Below are positions 55,092-64,000 of a stretch of DNA of 64,000 bases, in pieces (positions within the stretch are counted from its first letter, which is position 1; each line of letters starts with the position of its first letter). The notes beneath the pieces were generated by a model. It was given only the letters and a program-made list of their open reading frames with translations, was not told the DNA's origin and did no database searches. Location of the stretch: positions 14,361,501-14,425,500 of the forward strand of contig CM027381.1 of the NCBI GenBank assembly GCA_015680905.1, written 5' to 3'. Made by a program: the position numbers and the translations under genes. This DNA comes from Coptis chinensis. Lineage: Eukaryota; Streptophyta; Magnoliopsida; Ranunculales; Ranunculaceae.

Positions 55092-55099
55092 TATATATA
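55092..55099 (-). promoter_or_regulatory. TATA box of the LBD gene
   Basis: TATATATA on the minus strand (GTGTGTATATATAGGC), followed about 30 bases downstream by a pyrimidine-rich CTATCTCTCTCC leader. Transcription probably starts near 55055-55065, giving a leader of about 300 nt after intron removal. Confidence 0.7.
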
Positions 55100-55178
55100 C
55101 ACACAACAACATGTGGAAAGAGAGATTATCTAGTGGAACCCGGATGATGGATAAGTTGTGTAGCTTACACACTATTGC

Positions 55179-55316
55179 TGACGTGGCAAGTAAGAAAGAT
55201 CTACCATGAAACAGCTCAGTGACACCTGAGGAGTGGGGGGAAAGAATAAAAACTGAATTGGAAACTCAATGACGTCAGGATAATTCTGAATTTGTTTTAT
55301 TTGTGGTGACGTGTCA
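55179..55316 (-). promoter_or_regulatory. Three TGACGT (ACGT-core) motifs upstream of the LBD promoter
   Basis: TGACGTGGC at 55179-55187, the palindrome TGACGTCA at 55270-55277, and TGACGTGTCA at 55307-55316, lying 80 to 220 bp upstream of the TATA box. ACGT-core elements bind bZIP proteins (TGA/ABF types). Function here is inferred from the motifs alone. Confidence 0.5.
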
Positions 55317-55319
55317 ATA

Positions 55320-55600
55320 AGGCCGTTAGATTGGAGAACAAGTCGTTTCTAATGTGCTTGGCAAATAAAAAAAAAAAAGGAAATTTCGTAAGGAATAATC
55401 TAATTTAATTGGATTTACTTAATTAGATATTTTTAGATTAGAAATCAATTCGTTGATAATGTAACTATGTAAGCATTTATATACACTGGTCACAGTCAAA
55501 GTCTGGAAGATAATGACAGCACTATTTAATTGGTCCTTTCCTATTACCATGAGATCGAGAATCCAAAATCACCTCAAAAGTGTTCCCCTTTGAAACAGAA
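55320..55600. other. Upstream intergenic region of the LBD gene; no gene
   Basis: AT-rich with an A run at 55368-55377. No ORF or motif worth naming. Confidence 0.5.
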
Positions 55601-55668
55601 AACAATTAAGAGTTACCAATTTACCATAAAACAAAAAAAAAAAAAAAAAAAAAAACAATTAAGAGTTA
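55601..55668. repeat. 38-bp poly(A)-tailed micro-insertion with 15-bp target duplication
   Basis: AACAATTAAGAGTTA occurs at 55601-55615 and 55654-55668. Between them is CCAATTTACCATAAAAC followed by an A run. This is the structure of a very short LINE-type retroposition product. Confidence 0.7.
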
Positions 55669-56391
55669 GTGATATAATTAGACGCCTCATAAGGCTAATA
55701 TCATTATATCTCATTATATAGTATATATACAAATATAATAAGGTGAGAACTGTGAGAGTGCAAAGAAAATTTATGATAAAGAAAATATGTTGCCGAATCA
55801 TGAGAAAAGCTTACAACCCTTTTTATTTTATTTTTTCCTGAAATTATATAATGTTTCTTTTATTTTCTTTTTTTTGGTAAATATAATTTTAATTATATAA
55901 TGTTTCAACTTCACACATTCCCACCTATTCAGATTAATCTATTTTAATAGACTAGAGAAGGAGTTGACGAAGTAATTAATTATTAATGTGAACTAGCCTC
56001 TTTGCACGTGTCTCCGCCACGTTAACAATTAAAAAAATTATGGGTCCCACTAGATTTTATTTTTTATTTAATTTATGAATGTGAAATTACCACTTTGCCC
56101 CTTTAGAATGACAAAAAAATAATACAAAACAAAATGACATGAGTTGTAATATTGGTGTTTCGCAAGGGGCAAAAAAGAAAAAAAAATAATGACCTAATGA
56201 AATTACTATAACTGTCTTCGTTTTCTTTAAAAATGAAAGATATCAAATTAGAATGTGTGCATGTGAAGAAAAATGTATAATACTTTGAACACTAAATTAA
56301 ATTAGAATTTCTTATTAATTAAAATAAAGTTTATACCATGCGTTACCAATTATTATTAAGCAAAGTAAGTACGTACAAGATTACGTACCTT
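55669..56391. other. AT-rich intergenic DNA; nothing recognised
   Basis: Several short A and T runs; no ORF with a domain. Confidence 0.5.
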
Positions 56392-56560
56392 CACTACCAG
56401 AATTTTGGCAAATTGGGACGAATGGGGACCGTTCCTGTTTGGTGTGTGTCAAAAATCAGCCAAAAATAAGCTACTGGATGAGTAAATTTGTTCATATGTT
56501 AGCAACGGACCTAACAGGAACTGCTCCAGTCAGTTTCAAATAGGAAAAAATGGTGTAGTG
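56392..56560. mobile_element. Mini-CACTA element, 169 bp
   Basis: It begins CACTACCAGAATTTTGGC and ends ATGGTGTAGTG, giving CACTAC at both ends in inverted orientation. It is flanked by CTT on both sides (56389-56391, 56561-56563), the 3-bp duplication expected for CACTA. Its terminal sequence differs from the large CACTA family at 21-45 kb, so it belongs to another family. Confidence 0.78.
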
Positions 56561-56563
56561 CTT

Positions 56564-57640
56564 ATCAATTCAAAGAATTTATTGTGATTCTTACCATGTT
56601 ATTTAACAAGTACTCTTATTTTACACTTGTACCATGTGAGTGTAGAGAGTTTTACCCAAGACAAATATTGTCAATAGAGTAGCTTACAACAAAGTTGATT
56701 ATAATAAATTGATTTAGACATACAAAAATAGAATATCCAATTGATTATTATTCACTACCGTGAAAAAGAGTTGGGTTTAAAGATAAATGAAAATTAGTAG
56801 TATAATTAAGAAATAACAATAATTTGGCTTGGCATGTGATTAATGAGGCTTTGTGTGGATTCATACACAATTTGCTATAGACTTGACGAGAAATTATAGA
56901 AAGTACATAAATTGCGAGTATACACATTCGTCGAAAACAGATAAAAATAGTTCAAAGACTTTTTTTAAAAATAGTTAGAGGGTTAAGGGAGACCCAAACC
57001 AGTTACATTGAAAGACCCTAGCCAGAAGGCTTACATTGCCCAAAGGCTCATCAACCCCGAAGGAAACCTAGCCCAAAGACTCAAAGACATTGCATTGTAA
57101 TTCAGGGCATACTCACGTTTTCAATTAGAAGACTTATGCGCGTGAGTAAGAAGTATTGCATTATTTTTATTTTTATTTTTAAAAACCTAGACTAATGTAT
57201 GTGGTTGGGATTATTTGCATATGTACGTAATTAATTGTTAGTTTCACAAGAACTCCCCATTTTACTACGAAATTGGACGTTGATAAAAATGTACATTTGG
57301 GAAATGGCACATGTCATTCTCATCAGTTGCCAACGACTTTGAATATTTGCCGTATGTATAAATGTTTGTGTTGTTGCTGAATACCACTTCCTACCTACAT
57401 TAATATCTGTTCTCCCACGATGCTCATAGGGAGCCATGTCAGCCAAATTTTAAAAAAAGTCCCTGCTTGAAAAATAAATCTTTTTCGTCTTACCAAAATA
57501 ACCCTGACTGTGGTCTGTTTTCTAATTTAATATAAATCAAATTTGTCTTTTCACGTGTTAAGGAAAAAGGAAAACAAAACTACTCCATTATTTCATTGTA
57601 CGTAGGGGCTATTTTAGTAATTAACGACCAAAAAAGAAAC
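56564..57640. other. Intergenic; nothing recognised
   Basis: AT-rich; a slightly richer patch at 56980-57110 has repeated CCCAAAGRCTCA-like words but no ORF. Confidence 0.5.
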
Positions 57641-58430
57641 AAAACCCCAACCCAACGTCAAACACCCCAAACTCTCTCAAAATCAAACAAACAAAGGATT
57701 GCCTCAAATCTAAAAAAGAGCAAGAGCAAATGTTGGAATTAAAAAGGGAAAATGTATTTTCGGGTGTGTTCTAACTAGAAGATTGGTTTTTAAAGGTTGC
57801 TAAAACAAAGGTAATGATTTTCACTTGATTTCATCTGTTTCTATGTTTTTTTTTTCTTCAAATCCGTTGTGAATAAGATTGGTTCATGAATAGCCACATT
57901 AATGACCTATTTATTATATGTTAATATGTTAACAGTGTCTGGGAAGATCCATCTAAAGAAGTGGTGTGATTGAAGATTGGAATCACTCTCCATTGCAAAA
58001 TAATTTCTTCCTAGAATCTCACTCGAGTCATTTGATTATCTTCGATCAGTAATTTCTTTAATCATATTTTGTTCTTTGTGTTAATTCAATAGTTTATTAA
58101 TATTTGATTTCATATTTAAGAACTTCTTGATTTCTTTTTGAACTAGATAGTTTGGGGCTTGGTGGAGACCGGCCTAAAGCAAAACAGATGATATAAGAAA
58201 GAACAAAAATTTGTAATTTTACTGAAATGTAGGGAGATAGCTAGATTTCCTTGAGAAAGTTTGTTTTTCTTATGCCCGTGTTTACATAGAAAATATGTGT
58301 ACTTGCAAGGGGGCAACCCATAAGCTATGTCTATAAGATTTATCTAGTTGTTCAAAATAGTGGAGGGTGTAATTGTAGCAAGCCTACTAATACTAATACT
58401 TTGGAATTTCATCTTACTGATAGATTTTAG
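57641..58430 (+). other. Possible 5' leader exons and introns of an unrecognised gene
   Basis: A CA-rich leader-like stretch (57640-57810) ends in a donor-like ACAAAG/GTAATG near 57809. An acceptor-like TTAACAG/TGTCTGG at 57935 opens a second possible exon. These precede the open exons at 58431-58917. No protein was recognised; this is inference from splice-like sequences only. Confidence 0.3.
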
Positions 58431-58917
58431 AGGTAGAGACAAGCAAGTATTGAAAGGCTACCTTGATGGGACAAAGGCACAATGCAGATGATGCAGTCCC
58501 TAACGGAGATTGTACAGGTTAGAATATATATTGCCATTTACTCATTTTCTTAATTAGAGTTGTTGTAAGTATTGTAGTTGGCCAATAGCAATATTCTAGA
58601 TTTGTTTTGTCTAACTTCTAAGCTTTATCAAGTTAAAATAATATGGCTTACATCTATGTATTTCTATAGCTGTATACAAACAATACTACTAATGTCCATG
58701 GGTGTACTTTTGAGTTGTCAACCCTCCCCAAAATACTGATGATATCTCCTTGGTTGATAAGAATTTCCTTCACCTTTACTTTTTTGTTTGTTTGTTTGGT
58801 TTGTTACATTAGGTTGGAAACAAATCATATAGAGAATGTTCAGGTGAAAGGACCCCATCCATATCCAGTGAGTGCGTTGGATCAAGGGAAACTTATTTCA
58901 ATTACAAAAGAGATCAG
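58431..58917 (+). other. Two predicted coding exons of an unrecognised gene
   Basis: Exon 58431-58517 (acceptor GATTTTAG, donor ACAG/GTTAG) contains an ATG at 58482 whose frame (MQMMQSLTEIVQ) runs in phase into exon 58813-58917 (acceptor TTACATTAG, donor ATCAG/GTATAT), reading VGNKSYRECSGERTPS and onward for 35 codons without a stop. Consensus junctions and phase agreement support splicing. I do not recognise the product. A hAT element is inserted 180 bp downstream, and no later exon was found before the LTR at 60992, so the gene is incomplete in this window or broken. Confidence 0.4.
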
Positions 58918-59991
58918 GTATATATGTTTCTTTCCATTCCTTTTAGTTCATATATTTCTTCATAATTTACACATATATTATTTCGAGTGTGATGTATTTC
59001 GTTCACGTTGTTAATGGGCATGTATAAAGTAATGAAAATGCAAGATTGAAACATGAATGACATTATTTCTTTATTTCTAACCATTAGTTGTAATAGTGGC
59101 AGAGCCAAGGGGCCTAGGGTACACCCTGGCGTACCCTCAACTCAACCAAAAAAAAAAGTCCAAAAAAAAAAGTAGTTATCAGTTAGTTTGAAAAGGGTGA
59201 TAGTGAAGAAGAAGAAAAAAAATGGCGGCATGTGCTACTGATGTACTTGACGTAGAGAGGAAACAAACTAGTAGAAACGAAACAGAAGGGTCACGTGTTG
59301 TGCTAACGTGTGATATACTTGAATACTTGATGTAGTGAACAATACCAAAAAGGTAAAAACAAGAAAATAGAAACCCAACAATCTCTTCACTGAAAAAACC
59401 CAACCCATATATAAACCCAAACAAAAAAACCCTATCGTATTCAAAAAAAAAAAAAAAAAAAAAAAAAAAACCCTCACGTACTTTACTTCTCCTCTCCTCC
59501 ATTCTCTATTAATCTATATTAAAATTGAAGTCTTCTATTCTTCTACCCAAACAAACACATTTACACCTACCGGTTTTGTGGAGCAGTGGAGGTAACTAGG
59601 TAACCCTTATATTATTTAATTTTTTGTCGTCTTTTTGTAATGATTCCTAAACCATATTATTTAGATTTTTATATGTTTCTAATTATTATTTTATTTTGTG
59701 CACATCATTGGTGGTTTATTTTAATTAGTGCAATTTCAATTAAATTGATTGGTGGTTTATTTTAATTATTTAAATAGCTATGCTAAAGTATTTGATCAAA
59801 GAAAAGTCATTGCCTGCTTAACCAACTAGTAACACAGATCATGTTGTTAGTGTTAAAGTAGGATCCTTTTCAAAGCGAAGTCACCAAGATACTGAGGATG
59901 GTGGTTTTGAACAACCTACGTCAAAGCGGGTTCAATATGAAAATCGTGAAGAACATGACTTTATCCCGATGATTTTTTAGAGATAGATCAG

Positions 59992-60372
59992 ATGAAATTA
60001 GCGGATCAGCTTGAGAATTGTATCATTGATGTGCATTCCAATACTAAGTTTGGTAAAGTAAATGGAATTAGCAGCCTAGCCGAAAAAATAGTTGAGACGA
60101 AGGAAGACATTGTGTACCCACTTGTGTATTTGTTGATTAAGTTGGCGCTGATTTTACTTGTTGCTACTGCTACCGTGGAGAGGGCATTTTTTGCTATGAA
60201 TATCCTAAAGAATTGTCTACGCAATCGGATGGTGAATGAATGGTTGAATGATTGTTTAATAACATACATTGAAAAAGAAGTTTTTGATAGCATTGATACC
60301 GAGTTGATCTTGCAACGCTTTCAAAAGATGAAGAAGGATGACAAAAAAGAAGGCCGCCGAGGACAACTATGA
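59992..60372 (+). pseudogene. hAT transposase C-terminal dimerisation domain, 126 aa
   Basis: Reads YPLVYLLIKLALILLVATAT, VERAFFAMNILKNCLRNRM and WLNDCLITYIEKEVFDSID, the hAT C-terminal signature in the zinc-finger MYM/DUF4371 style of plant hAT proteins. In active proteins the motif is usually VERxFSAM; here it is VERAFFAM. The upstream ORF segment starting near 59779 (MLKYLIKEKSLPA) stops early. Without the catalytic core it cannot transpose on its own. Confidence 0.87.
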
Positions 60373-60517
60373 AGAAGTACTTGTTTAGATTGAATTATTT
60401 TTTCTTTTCTTATTTTTTTTATAATACATTTATTACAATCATTTTATATGATTTTTTTATGTTCAAAATATATTTATTTTGTGATCCGGTTTGAATTTTT
60501 AGTTAAAAAAAGTTAGA

Positions 60518-60518
<1 letters not shown>

Positions 60519-60575
<57 letters not shown>
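60519..60575. repeat. (TA)n microsatellite inside the hAT element
   Basis: About 28 uninterrupted TA units followed by a T run. Confidence 0.95.
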
Positions 60576-60584
<9 letters not shown>

Positions 60585-60991
60585 TGCTTGGTTTCTGGGT
60601 GGTTCACCCTCACTTATAATCCTGGCTCTACCACTGGTTGTAATGGTGCTAAGTTGAAGTTAGTGAAAATGCAAGATTTCTTGGGATATTTTTCGGTGTC
60701 ATGGATGTTTTTTTTTCCCAAACACATTAGAATATTTCATTAACACGTGTCCGTCAGACGAATAGTGTTATATGTAGATACTTGCATTTGATTATTAATA
60801 TAATTAGAGGTTAAAAACTGAAATATTGTCGGTAATGTTATACTCATAGTAGAGTGAAGTGGTTGAGACATACTGAAAATTTACATATACATTAAGAATG
60901 TTGTTTAATAAAGGACACTATCCTGAAGGATACCTTTTATGTTTGATCGAAACTTTGCAAACTCTTATTCCAAGTTGCAAAATAATATAAG

Positions 60992-62694
60992 TGATAAGCA
61001 CCGAAAACTGTAATATAAAACCCCGAGAGACATAGCATTTTGGTCGATTATGTGTTTAATAATCATGTAATAATTATATTTTCGTACTTTTGCAGGTTTC
61101 CGCAGTTAACATGAAAATAATGATAAAACATGCATCGAAGTACGGGAATACTGGAATATTTGAAGTTCCCTACTCAACCCCAGTGAAGCCCAACAAAGCC
61201 TGACTAGAGCCGAAGTTTCTAAAAGAACAAAACCAGTGCAGAACGGGTCCACATATAAAGAAGCAACAAACTTCCGAAGCTCACATCTGATAAAACTGGA
61301 TGCCGACGTTGGCTAGTAAACTGCCAGAGCGACCAGGGCGACAAACTCTACGCAAGGACAGAAAGTTGTAAAAACGCCAAAATCGGCGCCGCCACTTGAC
61401 ACACCACGTTGACCACTCTGCGAGCCCAAAAGGCATGACGAGTCAGCATAGACAGGTGGCAAGTGATGGTCACAATTTTGTGCCACCTTGCAATGGGAAA
61501 GACACGTACCAATTCAATGTTTGAATTGAATTTGGCTAAAAGACAAAACCAAAACATAAAAGGACAAAACAAATTATAGTACGACAAAACTTTATAAATA
61601 CAAAGTTTTGATCTTAACAAATTGAATGAAACAAAACCTGTTAAATGTTGGGACTTCACGTGAAGGGTCTCCAGCCTATATATATGTGAGGGGGGTCTTC
61701 ATTATTCGGCCTTCAGCATTTTATGTTTTAGCCTATACATTAGCTAATTAATCGTCTGTAGTTTTCAATTTAGCACTTACATTCCGTCCTTTTCATTCCA
61801 GCAGCTTAAATATTGTAAGTCATTTCTTCTTAATAAAATTCATTTCTTTTCAAGTTTAATTCCTGTCCTGCATTTATTTATTTAATGCATACAACAAGTT
61901 TAATTATTCCTTCAATGACCATGAGCTAATCTACCCCCTCAGGGGGAGGGTTATGCTGCTCGTGTGAGAATCCGGATTGACACTTTAATATTCTAGAATC
62001 ACTACTTAGGAATTAGGTGTAGATTAGTCATCCGGTCCCAAAATGATCGAGGCTCAGACAAATTTGAGTCTTGACGCCTCGAAACGATCTCGCGAGAGAC
62101 CCAAAAATGTCTCGCGCGCGACACTCTGGTGTCAGACAGCTCTTCAATTTGTCTAGCTAATGTAGAATCGAACCAGGAGCTGAAATGATATTCTAGAGAT
62201 GAAATATTAGTTCAACTCCTTATGCTAGTGTGATGCGACTCAGAGATGTGCGCGTTTCACTAGGGATCAATACTCGACGTCGTCTCGGGTTTATCTATGA
62301 ACTCGAGACGAAATAGAGCTGTAGTGATATGGTAATATAAACTGTTAAAAAATGATTCTTGCATGAGTATAATTAATCCTCTCCCTGTTTCTCTAACTTT
62401 GTTTATTTATATCGAAATCACCGTTAGTAATTTACATTATTTACATTACTGTTAATTTGATTAAACCAACTAAAAAACCTAAAATCCTACTCACTAAAAG
62501 TTGTAATTCCAGTTGTGAACCTTGCCGAGACCTAAGGTTTGGACGATCCCTTACTCGACCTATCCTACCAAACCCACGTGAGTAAGGTAACTTGAATAAA
62601 CGGACGACTATACGGACTTTGGACTTCGGAGTTTGGACTGTGGACCTCAGACTTAAGTATAAAACCAATAACGTGTGAATTATACATTTTATCA
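60992..62694 (+). repeat. 5' LTR of a further Athila-like element (1703 bp)
   Basis: It starts TGATAAGCACCGAAAACTG and ends ACATTTTATCA, followed at once by AATGGCGCCGCTGC, a tRNA-Asp-type primer site. A TATATATA box at 61677-61684 and an AATAAA signal at 61832-61837 mark the likely U3/R region. The GC-richer 3' half (61930-62300) contains repeated CTCGCG/CGAGAC words. Confidence 0.87.
61677..61684 (+). promoter_or_regulatory. LTR promoter TATA box
   Basis: TATATATA in CAGCCTATATATATGTGAG; transcription would start near 61708, within the LTR. Confidence 0.6.
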
Positions 62695-62696
62695 AA

Positions 62697-62708
62697 TGGC
62701 GCCGCTGC
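62697..62708 (+). other. Primer binding site (tRNA-Asp type)
   Basis: TGGCGCCGCTGC two bases after the LTR end. It is identical to the primer site of Athila-like copy 2 over 12 bases and one base off the plant tRNA-Asp complement. Confidence 0.8.
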
Positions 62709-64000
62709 ATGCCGAAGGACTCTGGACATTTAACGTAATAACTGGAATACATCAAACATAAACCCCCTCCTCTACCCCCTCATCTTTTTTATTTCCATTT
62801 CCTTTGCAATACTAACGTATTACGTACCTATTTGCCCCCACTTTTTCTACTAACAGATACCTGTGAACCAAATATTGTTTATTTTTATTAGCACAGTCTA
62901 AGTATTCCATAGGAACTTGAAGTACTGAACTGACAAAAGAGTCTCGGACGAGACTACATTAGTAGCGCGCGAGACTAATCTGGAGTATCAACACTCCGGT
63001 TTTCAGGTACAGACCACTTTCCTTTTCAATACTCTTTTGGACTCTCTAGTCCTGTTTATCCACTATCCAGTAAGTTCACGAGCTCGGGAGTTAATTCGAT
63101 CGTTGTACAAGGAATCGCGGGACGCCAGGTTTCAAATTCTTAAACTTTTCAAACTTTGTCGAGGATATTATTTGGTTGTTTGCTATAACATGTTTTACCT
63201 TGCATGTTTGTGTGTTTGCATGAGAACTCTTTGCATATAAATGTGGTTCGTCATTATATCTTCACATTAACACGATTAATATGATTCGAATATATTTGGA
63301 TGTATGCGTAGTTTCAAACCACCTGCTTAGAATATTTTTGTATGTGTATGTTACATCAATTCACGTACGCGGTATTCATTTGCATGAGTTCGTTCTCGAC
63401 ATTTTCTTAGCTCACATATAGTTGTACTTATCGATAGCTATAGATTATTGCATGCATAAGACATATTTATATTCACGTATAAGTAATATAGAATTGCATG
63501 TGTAGACTTCCTGTGTAACACTAGCGTATGTTAATTGTATGTTTAGTTTTCTATTTTGGCATCTATCGTTTTTAATTACATGTTTTTGAATCACATCTCC
63601 ATAATACATTAAATACGGAAAATATATATATATAAAATAAATAAATAAATAATAAAAAAAAATATCCTAATAATTAAAATTTCATCTTAATCATCTTAAT
63701 AACACCCCGCATAATACACTATCATAAATCATCATCCTATTCCATCAGTGCCTAGAAAACTTGAAAAAATTGAGGCTGCCTAATTAAGGAACGTGCTAGC
63801 ACGAACAACCTCCCTCAATTCTATCAAGTGACCTGGCTGCTGGAATATTTACACGTTATCCTAGCTTACTTGCTCAAGTCAGCAACAGCTCAGGAAGACG
63901 TGCTTCACCTCCCTCCTTCCTTAATTCTAAATCCTCCTGTCATAAGTTGTTCCTTATGAGCCTAGAATTAAAACTTGTATTTGTATGAGACTATAGTCTG
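62709..64000 (+). other. Leader of Athila-like element, running off the window
   Basis: 1.3 kb without a gag start or other domain. The element's coding region presumably lies beyond base 64000. Confidence 0.6.

Larger units (their letters stand above)
59095..60636 (+). mobile_element. hAT transposon, internally deleted (1.54 kb)
   Basis: Ends are AGTGGCAGAGCCA at 59095 and the inverted TGGCTCTACCACT to 60635, flanked by a perfect 8-bp duplication GTTGTAAT (59087-59094 and 60637-60644). An 8-bp duplication with TGGCxGAGCC-type ends is typical of plant hAT elements. Inside are a short N-terminal remnant (about 59779-59980) and the C-terminal dimerisation region; the zinc finger and catalytic core are missing. 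Poly(A) and (TA)n tracts occur near both ends. Confidence 0.9.

Noticed and set aside
1-64000. CRISPR arrays, bacterial operons, rRNA or tRNA genes
   Set aside because: Every recognisable gene is plant nuclear or a plant transposon. Repeated GTGTCAC motifs are CACTA subterminal repeats, not CRISPR. No tRNA or rRNA genes were seen by eye; only tRNA-complementary primer sites.

Overview
The window is eudicot-type plant nuclear DNA that is mostly transposable elements. One host gene looks intact, two or three are broken, and several host gene fragments have ended up in or beside a DNA transposon. The plant assignment rests on an intact LATERAL ORGAN BOUNDARIES DOMAIN gene, a tRNA-Asp-type retrotransposon primer site with LTRs starting TGATAAG, CACTA and hAT ends, and plant-type split genes (TRM13, amino acid permease). 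I cannot name the species.

Layout. 1-9061: plus-strand Athila-like Ty3/gypsy element with gag and protease but no reverse transcriptase or integrase; its 5' LTR lies before the window and its 3' LTR is 7561-9061. 9125-17303: a minus-strand Tat-like Ty3/gypsy element. Its gag (16393-17303) is interrupted by a second, truncated Athila-like element (about 11890-16392), and its integrase is split by a 1.2 kb solo LTR with perfect 5-bp duplications. 17304-20211: no confident gene. 20212-20926: two correctly spliced exons of a broken amino acid permease. 21245-28728: right end of one CACTA element, a LINE reverse transcriptase fragment, left end of another CACTA element, and a decayed Copia element.

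28729-45144 is a structurally complete 16.4 kb CACTA (En/Spm) element with matching ends and an AAA target duplication. It carries a decayed TNP2-type transposase and a second gene with a Transposase_24 part and a Ulp1-like protease part. Between the two parts of the second gene lie sense-strand pieces of at least three host genes: an AAMP-type WD40 protein, a GH17 beta-1,3-glucanase, and two segments of a UPL1/UPL2-type HECT ubiquitin ligase. This host-gene-capturing transposon is the most interesting object here. An amino acid permease fragment occupies the comparable position next to the related, truncated CACTA copy at 21-23 kb.

45145-64000: two LINE fragments flanking a TRM13 tRNA methyltransferase pseudogene, a 448-bp Tourist-type MITE, an intact LBD36/ASL1-like transcription factor gene (53290-54135, minus) with a 5'-UTR intron, TATA box and three upstream TGACGT motifs, a 169-bp mini-CACTA, an unrecognised pair of spliced exons, an internally deleted hAT element with an 8-bp duplication, and the 5' LTR, primer site and leader of a further Athila-like element that runs off the end.

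The only gene I would treat as functional is the LBD36-like gene. Calls were made by reading translations, motif order, repeat ends and splice junctions by eye; no database search was run.
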